A DNA stretch of 64,000 bases from Streptomyces typhae (GTDB lineage Bacteria; Actinomycetota; Actinomycetes; Streptomycetales; Streptomycetaceae): contig NZ_WPNZ01000001.1 of assembly GCF_009755605.1 (NCBI RefSeq), positions 558,001-622,000 of the forward strand. The letters run 5' to 3'. The position numbers and the translations under genes were made by a program. The notes under the pieces were generated by a model. It was not told where the DNA came from. It did not search any database and saw nothing but the letters and a program-made list of their open reading frames with translations. Positions 8,052 to 15,807 of this stretch are shown here, in pieces; position 1 is the first letter of the stretch, and each line of letters starts with the position of its first letter.

Positions 8052-8421
8052 GTTCCAGCCCGGCAGGCTGGTCGCGGGTGTCGCCCTGGCCCTGACCGGC
8101 CTGGTGTACGCGGGAGACGCAGGTGGCCTGTGGGACACCCCTTGGTTCGCGATCATCCCGATGGTGGCGGGAGGTATGTTCCTCGCGGCGATGGCGGCGG
8201 CCACGGCCCACCTCATACGCAGAGGCCGTGGTCCCCGGTCCGGGCCCCGGGCGGGCTCCCAGGACGGGACCCGGGCCGACTCGACGGCTGGCTCGACGCC
8301 CGACTCGACGGCTGACTCGGAGGCAGGGGGCTCGGTGAGACCCCCGGATGGACCGGAGGACGCGGTGATACCCCCGGAGGGGCCGGGCAGAGCGCCGACA
8401 GCCGGTCCGGGCGCGGGCTAA
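8038..8421 (+). CDS. Small two-helix membrane protein
   Basis: 127 residues, starting at GTG 8038 inside the last codons of the PspC/LiaF-like gene, with GGAGG 8-12 nt upstream. Two membrane helices are visible (RLVAGVALALTGLVYAGD and FAIIPMVAGGMFLAAMAAATAHL), then a hydrophilic tail with Asp-Ser-Thr/Ala repeats. No known domain was recognised. The 14-bp overlap implies co-translation with the upstream gene, so it probably works in the same membrane-stress unit. Confidence 0.8.
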   Translation: MLRHEFQPGRLVAGVALALTGLVYAGDAGGLWDTPWFAIIPMVAGGMFLAAMAAATAHLIRRGRGPRSGPRAGSQDGTRADSTAGSTPDSTADSEAGGSVRPPDGPEDAVIPPEGPGRAPTAGPGAG

Positions 8422-8513
8422 CGGCACTCGGGCCCAGGCCCTGGCGGGGACCCAGGCAGCTCGACGCAGTCCGAGTCGACCGGAGGCCGAGGCGGTCGGG
8501 TCGACCGGACGGA

Positions 8514-8590
8514 GGCCGAGGCAGCCGGGCGCAGGCCGAGGCAGCCGGGCGCAGGCCGAGGCGGGCTAGCCCAGGCCGAGGCCCCTGGAG
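8514..8590. repeat. 20-bp tandem repeat across the doxX stop codon
   Basis: Units starting GGCCGAGGC at 8514, 8534, 8554 and 8574; the first two are identical (GGCCGAGGCAGCCGGGCGCA). The DoxX stop (8566-8568) falls in the third unit and the C-terminal GLGLG is encoded by units three and four. Confidence 0.8.
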
Positions 8591-9093
8591 TTGCGGCGCT
8601 CCGCGAGCCAGGCGTCGACGGACAGATAGGACGCTCCGGCGAGGATCAGGGGCAGCCAGGCCATCAGGTAAGGGAGGTCGTTGCCGTAGTAGTAGGGCTC
8701 TTCGTGCCAGCTCATGGTGAGCCAGAGGCTGAGGGAGATCAGAGCGCCGCCGAGTGCGGCGATGCGGGCGAACAGGCCGATCAGGATGCCGATGCCGACG
8801 GCGAGTTCACCGAAGGCGATGGCGTAGCCGAAGCCGACGGGGCTCTTCAGGCCGAGGTCGACGAGTTCGGGGAAGGCGGCGAGGTCGCGGACGCCGCGCA
8901 TGGTCTCGCCGAGGGAACCGGTGCCGTTCGCCTTCATGAAGGCACTGTCGGTGATCTTGTCGAGGCCCGCGTAGATGAAGGTGACGCCGAGGAAGATCCT
9001 CAGCGGGAGCAGGGCGTAGCGGGTGGCGTTCTCCCGCCAGTCGTTCCGCCTGACGTAGTTGCTGTGGCTGTCCGTGCGCATGCCGTGAGCCAT
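8566..9093 (-). CDS. DoxX family membrane protein
   Basis: 175 residues. Four membrane helices match the DoxX fold: LLPLRIFLGVTFIYAGLDKI with the conserved G..F...G..K, then GYAIAFGELAVGIGILIGL, RIAALGGALISLSLWL, and a C-terminal helix LMAWLPLILAGASYL. DoxX proteins are thought to bind quinone-type partners and to act in redox homeostasis. ATG 9093 follows GGAGAGG; the frame is open another 168 bp upstream without a good site. Stands alone between oppositely placed genes. Confidence 0.9.
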   Translation of the reverse strand: MAHGMRTDSHSNYVRRNDWRENATRYALLPLRIFLGVTFIYAGLDKITDSAFMKANGTGSLGETMRGVRDLAAFPELVDLGLKSPVGFGYAIAFGELAVGIGILIGLFARIAALGGALISLSLWLTMSWHEEPYYYGNDLPYLMAWLPLILAGASYLSVDAWLAERRNSRGLGLG

Positions 9094-9312
9094 CGCTGTC
9101 CGCCGCCTCTCCGCTGTCCGTGCCTCGGCCGTTGCCTGGTCAACTGACGATACGGAGGGGAGGGTGCCGCCGCTCAGTGGTGTGCGGCGGTTTCCTCGGC
9201 GGCTTTCACGAGGCCGTGACGGGTCCAGGGAGTTCGGGAGCGCAGGGAGGGGGGAGGGCATGCGTCCATTTGGCGCGGTGGGGACTGTGGTGCGGGCAGG
9301 GGTGCGGTTCGG

Positions 9313-10605
9313 TCAGTCGGTGACGTCAATGGTGCAGCGGTTGGTCTCGGCGCCGGCCGCGGTGATCACTTGGACGTCGACGCGGCCGGGTTCGACGTCG
9401 ACGGGGACGGGCACGGTCAGGACGGAGTCCGTCGGGTTGGTGAAGCCGCCGGGGACGGGTACCAGGGGCACGTGGACGTGGACGGTGCCGATGCGGACGG
9501 CCATCTTGGCCAGGCGGTCGGCGCTGCCGGCACCGGGTGGGACGAAGCCGGCGCCGCGGATCTCGATGTCATCGCCGGTGCGGATCGGCGCGTCCAGGTC
9601 CCCGGCCTCGCGGGAGCGGACGACGGAGAGGATGACGGGTCGGCCGCCCTCGGCGTATTTGCCGGCCAGGTATGTGGCGGCGGACACGAGTACCAGCAGG
9701 GCGAGGCCCCAGGGCAGGTCCGGCAGCTGCTCGGGGCGGCGCGCGAGCCGGACGGCGACGAAGACCACGGCGACGGCGCTGACGAGGACGTACTGGATGT
9801 CGGCGAAGTGGCCGCGGCCCGCGTCGTCGGTGAGCAGGTCGGCGGCGCGCGGCCGGTCGGCGCGCACCTTCTGGAGCCGCTGGCCGAGGACGCGCAGGCC
9901 GACGACGCGGCGCACGAGGACGGCGACGCCGCAGACGACGGCGAGGACGGTCACGAGCCCCGCGGCGCGGCCGAGCCGGAGCCCGTCGACGAGTTCGTCG
10001 CGGGCGCCGTGGCCAGAGGCAGCGGCGAGCTCGCAGGCGAGGACGAGCACGGCGAAGACGACGAACAGCACCCAGCAGGCGGCCACGGCACGGGAGGTGG
10101 AGAGCCGGTTGTCCTCGCCGATCACGGGAGCGAGGACGCCGCCGCGAGCGCGGTGCAGGTACGCGGCGCCGCTGAGGGCGATGCCCACGAGGAGGGCGGC
10201 GAGCAGTCCGGCCGTGCGCGCCGGGGTCCAGCCCGTGCCGATGGCGGTGAGGGACTGGACGAGCAGGAGGCCGACGACGGCGGCCCAGACGACGGCGAGT
10301 GTGCGCGGCCACAGGCGGGCGAGCCAGGCGTCGCCCTCGGCACGGCTGCGTTCGGCGACGACCCGCGCGGACTGGGTCAGTTCGTCCGACACCCACTGGC
10401 GGGACGCGCCCGCGGAGTGCACGACGGCCGCGGGCACCCCTTGCCCGGCTGCCAACTCGTCCCGTTTGGCGAGGAATTCGGAGACGGCGCGCCGGTGCCC
10501 CTCGCGCGCCCCGTGCGGGCTGCCACCGCACGCGCAACCACCCCCGTGCACCCCGGCCCCCTGCCTGGCTTCCTGCACCGCCACCGCGTACGCCGCCTTC
10601 CCCAC
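9313..10605 (-). CDS. Membrane protein of unknown function with C-terminal beta domain
   Basis: 430 residues. A Cys/Gly-rich N-terminus (CACG near residue 25) and a helical soluble part (30-85) precede six or so membrane helices between 95 and 310. The last 110 residues (from [25 protein letters not shown] to the end) read as a soluble beta-rich domain with G.GF.PPGAG and VPVPVDVEPGRVDVQV, reminiscent of IPT/TIG folds. I do not recognise the family. GTG 10605 is the assumed start; its ribosome site is poor, so an internal start is possible. Confidence 0.75.
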   Translation of the reverse strand: MGKAAYAVAVQEARQGAGVHGGGCACGGSPHGAREGHRRAVSEFLAKRDELAAGQGVPAAVVHSAGASRQWVSDELTQSARVVAERSRAEGDAWLARLWPRTLAVVWAAVVGLLLVQSLTAIGTGWTPARTAGLLAALLVGIALSGAAYLHRARGGVLAPVIGEDNRLSTSRAVAACWVLFVVFAVLVLACELAAASGHGARDELVDGLRLGRAAGLVTVLAVVCGVAVLVRRVVGLRVLGQRLQKVRADRPRAADLLTDDAGRGHFADIQYVLVSAVAVVFVAVRLARRPEQLPDLPWGLALLVLVSAATYLAGKYAEGGRPVILSVVRSREAGDLDAPIRTGDDIEIRGAGFVPPGAGSADRLAKMAVRIGTVHVHVPLVPVPGGFTNPTDSVLTVPVPVDVEPGRVDVQVITAAGAETNRCTIDVTD

Positions 10606-10804
10606 CCTTGACCGAAGTCACCGCGGGATGCGCGTCCGGATCTCCGTTCGGGCGCGCGTCCGTGAACTTCCTTGCGATGTCTGGGAATTGTGCCGCACGG
10701 ACGCCTGTGCGTGTTCCACGGGTCAGGTCAGCGCGGGTGGTCCGGCGATCCGCTGGTTGACGAGGGGGCCGGTGTGGTACGCGCGTGCGGCGGCGGGAGG
10801 CGGT
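10606..10804. other. Intergenic, nothing recognised
   Basis: About 200 bp between two minus-strand genes; should hold the promoter of the membrane protein gene. No repeat, hairpin or gene was identified. Confidence 0.4.
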
Positions 10805-11599
10805 TCAGGTCAGCAGGTCGGGTTCGCTGCGGCTGATGTCCTGCCACAGGGACTGGTAGTTGATCCAGGCCACGAGGTCGCTGCCGAGCTGTTCGCGGGT
10901 CTCGACGGCGTCCTTGTGGCCGATGAGGACGGGGCGGCCGGCGGCGCGTGCGGCGAGCTGGACCCGGCAGGAGCGCTCCATGGAGATGAACCACCAGGCG
11001 GCGGCGTCGACGGAGCCCCCGATGGTGAGCAGCCCGTGGTTGCGCAGGACCAGGGCCTTGTGGCCGTCGTGGTCGCCGAGGGCGGCGGCGACGCGGCGGC
11101 TCTCCTCGGCGTCGACGGTGACGCCGGTGTAGGCGTCGTACAGGGCGTGGCTCTGGTAGAAGGCGCAGGACTCCTGGGTGATCGGTTCGAGGAGTTCGCC
11201 GAGGGCGGCGAGGGCGCGGCCGTAGGTGGAGTGGCAGTGTGCGACGGCGACGGCGTCGGGCCGGGCGCGGTGCACCTGGGCGTGCACGGTGAAGGCGGCC
11301 TGGTTGACGTGGTGGCGGCCCTCGACGACCTGGCCGTCGCCGTTGGCGAGGACGAGGTCGCCGACGGTGACGTGCCGGAAGGGCATGCCGAACGGGTTCA
11401 CCCAGAAGCAGTCGTCGTACTCGGGATCGCGGGCGGTGATGTGCCCGGAGACGCCGTCCTCGTACCCGAGGCGCCCGAAGATCCTGAGGGCACCGGCGAG
11501 CCGCTCCTTGCGGTGGCGCCGTTCGTCCTCCGGCGTCTCGTGCACCGGCGGCATCGCGAACTGCAACCGCTCGACGGGTATCGGTGTGGGCGCCTGCAT
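10805..11599 (-). CDS. Class II aldolase/adducin family protein
   Basis: 264 residues. Family marks: an N-terminal SGHITARDPEY motif (about 50-60, typical sGNiS/SGHItaRdp), the metal-binding pair in AVAHCHSTYG (about 118-127), a second metal His in LVLRNHGLLTIG and a C-terminal helix. Such proteins are zinc-dependent aldolases or decarboxylases for sugar phosphates, or, in this SGHI subgroup, enzymes of unknown substrate often named after fuculose aldolase. ATG 11599 with GGAGG upstream (revcomp of cctcc). No pathway neighbour defines its substrate. Confidence 0.9.
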   Translation of the reverse strand: MQAPTPIPVERLQFAMPPVHETPEDERRHRKERLAGALRIFGRLGYEDGVSGHITARDPEYDDCFWVNPFGMPFRHVTVGDLVLANGDGQVVEGRHHVNQAAFTVHAQVHRARPDAVAVAHCHSTYGRALAALGELLEPITQESCAFYQSHALYDAYTGVTVDAEESRRVAAALGDHDGHKALVLRNHGLLTIGGSVDAAAWWFISMERSCRVQLAARAAGRPVLIGHKDAVETREQLGSDLVAWINYQSLWQDISRSEPDLLT

Positions 11600-11675
11600 G
11601 GGTCCTCCGTCTCTGGCATCCCTGGTCGTACGGAGCGGAAGTTACCGCCGGTCAGTGCAGGGCAACAGGGGTCTC

Positions 11676-11746
11676 CTGGGACAGGAGCAAAGGGGTCGCC
11701 CGGGACAGGAGTAAGGGGACCTCGCGGGACAGGAGCCAGGAACCGG
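11676..11746. repeat. Three 24-bp tandem repeats
   Basis: Units of about 24 bp built on GGGACAGGAG(C/T)(A/C)A(G/A)GG lie upstream of the PPOX-fold gene and downstream of the aldolase start. They do not correspond to a supported reading frame. Confidence 0.7.
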
Positions 11747-11834
11747 GGCGGGACGGGTGCGGGGCGGGTGCCGCGGCGGGGACGGTGCGGAAATGGGGCC
11801 AGTGGGTGTCTGGTTTCGCTGTCACGGTTGCCGT

Positions 11835-12314
11835 ATGACGAACAACTGGGCGGCTTTCTCGGCCGCGGAACCGGAGCTGGCGCGGACCGTGGAGGACCGG
11901 TTCGGACAGTTCACGCACCATGTCCTGGCGACGCTGCGCAAGGACGGGTCGCCGCGTACGACGGGCCTGGAAGTGCGGTTCCTGAACGGGGAGCTGTGGC
12001 TCGGGATGATGCCGGGTTCGCTGAAGGCACTGGATCTGCGCCGCGACGGCCGGTTCGCGTTGCAGGCGAATCCGGGGGCGGGCACGGGCATGGCGGGCGG
12101 CGACGTGCGGATCGCGGGGCGGGCGGTGGAGGTGCGGGACCGGGAGACGGTCGCGTCGTACACGGACGAGGTGCGGCCGCCGGAGCCGGAGGCGTTCCAC
12201 CTGTTCCGCACGGAGCTGACGGAGGTCGTGCGGACGTACATCGAGGAGGAGAAGTATCTGGCGGTGCAGCTCTGGCGACCGGGGCGGCCGCTGAAGAAGA
12301 CCAGGCGGACGTGA
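11835..12314 (+). CDS. Pyridoxamine 5'-phosphate oxidase-fold (split-barrel) protein
   Basis: 159 residues with the FMN/F420-binding split-barrel pattern: VLATLRKDGSPRTTGLEVRFLNGELWLGMMPGSLKALDLRRDGRFAL followed by GGDVRIAGRAVEV in outline. The family contains F420- or FMN-dependent reductases and haem-degrading relatives; the substrate is not evident. ATG 11835 chosen by the start of family similarity (NNWAAF). No clear ribosome site precedes it. A strong hairpin follows the stop and separates it from convergent guaA. Confidence 0.85.
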   Translation: MTNNWAAFSAAEPELARTVEDRFGQFTHHVLATLRKDGSPRTTGLEVRFLNGELWLGMMPGSLKALDLRRDGRFALQANPGAGTGMAGGDVRIAGRAVEVRDRETVASYTDEVRPPEPEAFHLFRTELTEVVRTYIEEEKYLAVQLWRPGRPLKKTRRT

Positions 12315-12361
12315 GAACGCCGGTGCCGCCGCCCGCATCGGGGCCGGCGGCACCGGCGTTC
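12315..12361. terminator. Bidirectional terminator between PPOX gene and guaA
   Basis: Perfect 17-bp inverted repeat (12315-12331 with 12345-12361, arm GAACGCCGGTGCCGCCG) with a 13-nt loop, located between two convergent genes. Confidence 0.85.
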
Positions 12362-12391
12362 AGGCCGAGGAGCAGGCCCCGGCCGTGGGGA

Positions 12392-13972
12392 CTACTCCCA
12401 CTCGATGGTGCCCGGCGGCTTGCTCGTGACGTCGAGGACGACGCGGTTGACGTCGGCGACCTCGTTGGTGATGCGGGTGGAGATGCGGGCCAGGACGTCG
12501 TACGGCAGGCGGGACCAGTCGGCCGTCATGGCGTCCTCGGAGGAGACGGGGCGCAGCACGATCGGGTGGCCGTAGGTGCGGCCGTCGCCCTGGACGCCGA
12601 CGGAGCGGACGTCGGCGAGCAGGACGACGGGGCACTGCCAGATGTCGCGGTCGAGGCCGGCCGCGGTCAGTTCCTCGCGGGCGATGGCGTCGGCTTCGCG
12701 GAGCAGGTCGAGGCGGTCCTTGGTGACCTCGCCGACGATGCGGATGCCGAGGCCGGGGCCCGGGAAGGGCTGGCGCTGGACGATCTCGTCGGGCAGGCCG
12801 AGCTCCTGGCCGACCATGCGCACCTCGTCCTTGAAGAGCTTGCGCAGCGGCTCGATGAGCTGGAACTCGAGGTCCTCGGGGAGGCCGCCCACGTTGTGGT
12901 GGGACTTGATGTTGGCGGTGCCGGTGCCGCCACCGGACTCGACCACGTCCGGGTACAGGGTGCCCTGGACCAGGAACTCCACCGGCTGGTCGCCCGGGGC
13001 CTCGGCGACGATCTCGGCCTGGGCCTGCTCGAAGACGCGGATGAACTCGCGGCCGATGATCTTCCGCTTCTCCTCGGGGTCGGACACCCCGGCGAGCGCG
13101 GCGAGGAACCGCTCCTGGGCGTCGACGACCTTCAGCTGCACGCCGGTGGCGGCCACGAAGTCCTTCTCGACCTGCTCGGTCTCGCCCTTGCGCATCAGGC
13201 CGTGGTCGACGTACACGCAGGTCAGCTGCGAGCCGATGGCCTTCTGTACGAGGGCGGCGGCGACCGCGGAGTCCACGCCGCCGGACAGGCCGCAGATGGC
13301 ACGCTTGGTGCCGACCTGGTCACGGATGGCGGCGACCTGTTCGTCGATCACGTTGCCCGTCGTCCAGTCAGGGGTGAGGCCCGCGCCGCGGTAGAGGAAG
13401 TGCTCCAGGACCTGCTGGCCGTGCGTGGAGTGCATGACCTCGGGGTGGTACTGGACGCCGTAGAGCTTCTTCTCGTCGTTCTCGAAGGCGGCGACCGGGA
13501 CGACGTCCGTGGAGGCCGTGACGGTGAAGCCCTCGGGGGCGGCGCTGCACGCGTCGCCGTGGGACATCCACACGGACTGCTCGTCGGGGGTGCCCTCGAA
13601 GAGGGTGGAGCCGGACTTGGACACGTGCAGCGGCGTACGGCCGTACTCACGGGCGCCGGTGTTGTCGACCGTGCCGCCGAGGGTCGTCGCCATCAGCTGG
13701 AAGCCGTAGCACATGCCGAAGACGGGGACGCCTGCCTCGAAGAGGGCGCGGTCCACCGTCGGGGCGTGCTCGGCGTACACCGAGGAGGGGCCGCCGGAGA
13801 GGACGATCGCCGCGGGGTTCTTGGCGAGCATCTCGGCAACCGGCATGGTGCTCGGCACGATCTCGCTGTAGACCCGGGCCTCACGGACGCGACGGGCGAT
13901 GAGCTGGGCGTACTGCGCTCCGAAGTCGACGACCAGGACGGTGTCGGGGGCGGCGGGCGGCGCTACTGGCAC
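12392..13972 (-). CDS. guaA: GMP synthase (glutamine-hydrolysing)
   Basis: 526 residues; converts XMP to GMP with glutamine and ATP, the last step of de novo GMP synthesis. The class I glutamine amidotransferase domain (1-200) has the nucleophile Cys in [11 protein letters not shown] and the His-Glu pair in YHPEVMHS. The ATP pyrophosphatase domain has the P-loop [10 protein letters not shown], and the C-terminal dimerisation domain ends [17 protein letters not shown], the usual GuaA terminus. GTG 13972 preceded by GGAAGG at 6-7 nt is chosen; the open frame beyond it is made of tandem repeats. Partner enzymes guaB and guaB3 lie about 28 kb downstream in the window. Confidence 0.98.
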   Translation of the reverse strand: MPVAPPAAPDTVLVVDFGAQYAQLIARRVREARVYSEIVPSTMPVAEMLAKNPAAIVLSGGPSSVYAEHAPTVDRALFEAGVPVFGMCYGFQLMATTLGGTVDNTGAREYGRTPLHVSKSGSTLFEGTPDEQSVWMSHGDACSAAPEGFTVTASTDVVPVAAFENDEKKLYGVQYHPEVMHSTHGQQVLEHFLYRGAGLTPDWTTGNVIDEQVAAIRDQVGTKRAICGLSGGVDSAVAAALVQKAIGSQLTCVYVDHGLMRKGETEQVEKDFVAATGVQLKVVDAQERFLAALAGVSDPEEKRKIIGREFIRVFEQAQAEIVAEAPGDQPVEFLVQGTLYPDVVESGGGTGTANIKSHHNVGGLPEDLEFQLIEPLRKLFKDEVRMVGQELGLPDEIVQRQPFPGPGLGIRIVGEVTKDRLDLLREADAIAREELTAAGLDRDIWQCPVVLLADVRSVGVQGDGRTYGHPIVLRPVSSEDAMTADWSRLPYDVLARISTRITNEVADVNRVVLDVTSKPPGTIEWE

Positions 13973-14021
13973 GGTTTGCCTTCCGGCGGTGAGCAAGGGG
14001 TATGTGGTTCCGATTCTAACG

Positions 14022-14265
14022 GGGGCCGGGCGGGGGGTGCCCGCAGCGCTCCCAGGCGCCGGGCGGAGGGTGCCCGCAGCGCTCCCAGGCGCCGGGCGGA
14101 GGGTGCCCGCAGCGCTCCCGGGGGCCGGTGCGGGTGGGGTCGCGGGCCTTGCGGGCTGGCTCACGGAGCCTACGGAAAAGCTTCCAGCCCTTGCGGGCGG
14201 GCTTCCGGACCCTGCGGGCGGGCTCACGGCCCTTGCAGGCGGGCTCACGGACCGTGCCGTCGGGC
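14022..14265. repeat. Two adjoining tandem repeat arrays upstream of guaA
   Basis: The first array (about 14022-14130) has three units of 33 bp built on CCGGGCGGAGGGTGCCCGCA and CGCTCCCAGG. The second (about 14170-14265) has units of about 24 bp built on TTGCGGGCGGGCTCACGG. Both lie between guaA and the leader ORF, in the guaA promoter region. Confidence 0.75.
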
Positions 14266-14294
14266 TCCCGACCCCCGGGAGGCGGCCCCTGGAG

Positions 14295-14300
14295 TACACT
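14295..14300 (+). promoter_or_regulatory. Putative -10 box of the chorismate mutase leader
   Basis: TACACT ends 7 nt before the ATG at 14308, which would start transcription at or next to the A of ATG and give a leaderless leader peptide mRNA. No good -35 is visible, so this is tentative. Confidence 0.45.
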
Positions 14301-14307
14301 CCCCGCC

Positions 14308-14379
14308 ATGCGTACGCACTCGACCTCCGTCTTTACCTATGGCACCCGGCCCGCCGGCTGCCATGGTCGAGCTGCTTGA
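14308..14379 (+). CDS. Putative leader peptide upstream of chorismate mutase
   Basis: A 23-codon ORF starting [12 protein letters not shown] and ending in GRAA. It begins just after a TACACT box and ends 4 nt before a nested inverted repeat (14383-14440). In form (short, starts with Met, His-Ser near the N-terminus, aromatic residues in the middle) it resembles the streptomycete trp leader peptide, but it has only one Phe and one Tyr rather than a run of control codons. Its position ahead of an aromatic-pathway gene makes attenuation a reasonable hypothesis; it is not a recognised annotated gene. Confidence 0.5.
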   Translation: MRTHSTSVFTYGTRPAGCHGRAA

Positions 14380-14382
14380 CGT

Positions 14383-14440
14383 AACGACAAGCGACTTCCC
14401 AGGCGCCCCGGGCCGACAAGGCCCGGGGCGTCCTGTCGTT
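14383..14440 (+). terminator. Nested hairpin, candidate attenuator
   Basis: An inner perfect 11-bp stem CGCCCCGGGCC (14404-14414) / 14420-14430 with loop GACAA is enclosed by an outer 7-bp stem AACGACA (14383-14389) / TGTCGTT (14434-14440). It lies between the leader ORF stop and the chorismate mutase start. Termination would be favoured by the GC stem; the 3' flank TGTCGTTT is only weakly U-rich. Confidence 0.65.
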
Positions 14441-14495
14441 TCCGGGCACAGTCGCCGCTCCGGGGCCCCGCGAACCGATCGAGGAGCCCCGCCAC

Positions 14496-14900
14496 ATGAA
14501 TGCCAGCAGCACCGCGACAGCCACCGGCAGCACCGCCGCCGCCAGCACCAACGCCAACGCCACCGGCACGGGCACCATCAAAACCGCCACTCCCGCTACC
14601 GGCGCCAGTCCCGGTGCCGCCACCGCGCCGGTCGACTCCGGTGCCCGCAGCCCCGAGGCCGCCGAAGTGATCGGGGGTGCCCGCGAGCGCATCGACGCGC
14701 TCGACGACCGGATCATCGGGCTCGTCCAGGAACGCATGGCCGTATCGGCCGTCGTCCAGGAGGCCCGCATCGGCTCGGGCGGGCGGCGCGTGCACCTCGC
14801 CCGCGAGATGGAGGTCCTCAGCCACTACCGGGACGCCCTCGGCAAGCCCGGCACGCAGCTCGCCATGACGCTCCTCGAACTGTGCCGGGGGCGTGTCTGA
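14496..14900 (+). CDS. Monofunctional AroQ-type chorismate mutase
   Basis: 134 residues. Residues about 55-134 form the AroQ helical domain: IGGARERIDALDDRIIGLVQERMAVSAVVQ, then ARIGSGGRRVHLAREMEVL with the basic and Glu residues that bind chorismate, ending LLELCRGRV. It converts chorismate to prephenate for Phe and Tyr synthesis. The first 50 residues are Ala/Thr/Ser/Asn-rich and probably disordered, not a signal peptide. ATG 14496 has GAGGAG about 9 nt upstream. The leader ORF and nested hairpin upstream suggest control by aromatic amino acid supply. The stop codon is inside a 21-bp triple repeat. Confidence 0.9.
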   Translation: MNASSTATATGSTAAASTNANATGTGTIKTATPATGASPGAATAPVDSGARSPEAAEVIGGARERIDALDDRIIGLVQERMAVSAVVQEARIGSGGRRVHLAREMEVLSHYRDALGKPGTQLAMTLLELCRGRV

Positions 14901-14943
14901 CTGTGCCGGGGGCGTGTCTGACTGTGCCGGGGGCGTGTCTGAG
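14881..14943. repeat. Three exact 21-bp tandem repeats across the chorismate mutase stop
   Basis: TGTGCCGGGGGCGTGTCTGA plus C repeats at 14881, 14902 and 14923. The first unit encodes the terminal CRGRV and the TGA stop of the gene; each further unit repeats that stop in the same frame. Confidence 0.9.
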
Positions 14944-15501
14944 CGCCCAGCCGATCCCGGCGGGAGGCCCGGGAACCACGGAGGCGTCGGCGCACACGGA
15001 ACCGCTGCGCCACGGAACTGAGTTCGGATCCGGTCTCACCCGTACGGCGCGTGACCGGTTCCCGACGGTCTTCGTTGGTCCCGGTGTCCGTGCCAGCCAG
15101 GGGCGGGCCGCAAAAACCACGCGTGGCTCCGCTGGGGCGATGAGGCGTTCGCATCATGTGCACGCCGTGGGACCTCGTCCCAGAGAAGTGACCGGACGGC
15201 AGGGGACAGCAGCCCGGTCACCCAGGGAACGGTCGGCTCCGGGGACGCCCGGGGCCGGTCGGCCCAGTCCCGCCCATCACCTCCGCCATCGCCCCGACCT
15301 TTGCTCCCAGATCCCCGCGGGTCCATCCGGAATCCCCCGCAACCCCCCGGACTTCCCCCGGGCTTCTCCCGGAATCCCCCGGACTCCTCGCTTCCCCACC
15401 GCCCGTCCATCCGTTCTCACCGCTGTCCCGTAGCCCGCCGTCTTCGCAGCCCCCGGCCATTCTCAGCCCCTCGCGTCGAGATGTCGTCGAAACGGTTGCG
15501 C

Positions 15502-15560
15502 GGAGAACGGGCCATCCTCCACGATGCGTAGAGGAGAGGGGTTCGAGGCCCCGTTCTTCA
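15502..15560 (+). other. tRNA-like fold lacking a D-arm (relic or tRNA-like RNA)
   Basis: A 7-bp acceptor-like stem GGAGAAC (15502-15508) / GTTCTTC (15553-15559) with one G-U pair encloses a 5-bp hairpin TCCTC/GAGGA (15515-15519, 15531-15535, 11-nt loop) and a T-arm-like hairpin GGGG-TTCGAGG-CCCC (15538-15552) with the consensus T-loop. At 59 nt it is too short for a normal tRNA and has no D-arm. It could be a decayed tRNA, an old attachment site, or chance. Confidence 0.3.
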
Positions 15561-15573
15561 CAACTCCATTACC

Positions 15574-15589
15574 ATTGGTCTAAACCAGT
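15574..15589. promoter_or_regulatory. DasR-like (dre) operator
   Basis: ATTGGTCTAAACCAGT matches the dre consensus ACTGGTCTAGACCACT at 13 of 16 positions, including the TGGTCTA-ACCA core. DasR controls chitin and N-acetylglucosamine genes in Streptomyces. No chitinase or transport gene is next to it: the nearest gene downstream on the plus strand is more than 2 kb away. Confidence 0.5.
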
Positions 15590-15732
15590 CGTGCTCCCCC
15601 GGCGCGCCGGGTAGGCCACCGGCTTGTGCAGCCAGCGGCGCACTCCCCCCGGCGCCGCCCTGAGGCACCGACGCTGCCCTGACGTCGGTGCTGACAGCCA
15701 AGGGCCCCGCGGATCCGTCCCGCGGGGCCCTT
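15590..15732 (+). ncRNA. Candidate structured small RNA or promoter-terminator remnant
   Basis: Between the DasR-like site and a strong terminator lie about 110 nt with a 14-nt palindrome (CCCGGCGCGCCGGG, 15598-15611) and a 9-bp hairpin (GCACCGACG, 15665-15673, with 15683-15691). There is no ORF of useful length. Either a short transcript is made here or a gene between the promoter and terminator was deleted. The call rests on structure only. Confidence 0.3.
15700..15732. terminator. Strong hairpin terminator
   Basis: Perfect 13-bp stem AAGGGCCCCGCGG (15700-15712) with 15720-15732, 7-nt loop. No gene ends close upstream on the plus strand; on the minus strand the upstream gene is not here either, so it is an orphan terminator. 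Confidence 0.75.
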
Positions 15733-15740
15733 CGCTCCTT

Positions 15741-15807
15741 TACGAACCCCTAGGAACCCCTAGGAACCCCTACGAATCCCTAAAGACCCCTAAGGACCCC
15801 TAGGGAC
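15741..15807. repeat. 10-bp phased tandem repeat
   Basis: Seven units of TANGRACCCC-type sequence at exact 10-bp spacing (15741, 15751, 15761, 15771, 15781, 15791, 15801), several containing the tetramer CTAG, which is rare in Streptomyces DNA. Confidence 0.85.

Noticed and set aside
14128-14379. Longer plus-strand frame ending at the leader ORF stop
   Set aside because: The upstream part is built from the 24-bp repeat array with repetitive Arg/Ser/Gly peptides; only the last 23 codons have a plausible start context.
9164-15433. Plus-strand open frame of more than 2000 codons
   Set aside because: Antisense to the unknown membrane protein, aldolase and GuaA genes, with low-complexity Arg/Pro-rich translation. 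It is a GC-bias artefact of the opposite-strand genes; GuaA on the other strand is certain.
14944-15480. Several overlapping frames in the gap after chorismate mutase
   Set aside because: None has the third-position GC bias or a recognisable domain, and they overlap in several frames without a ribosome site.
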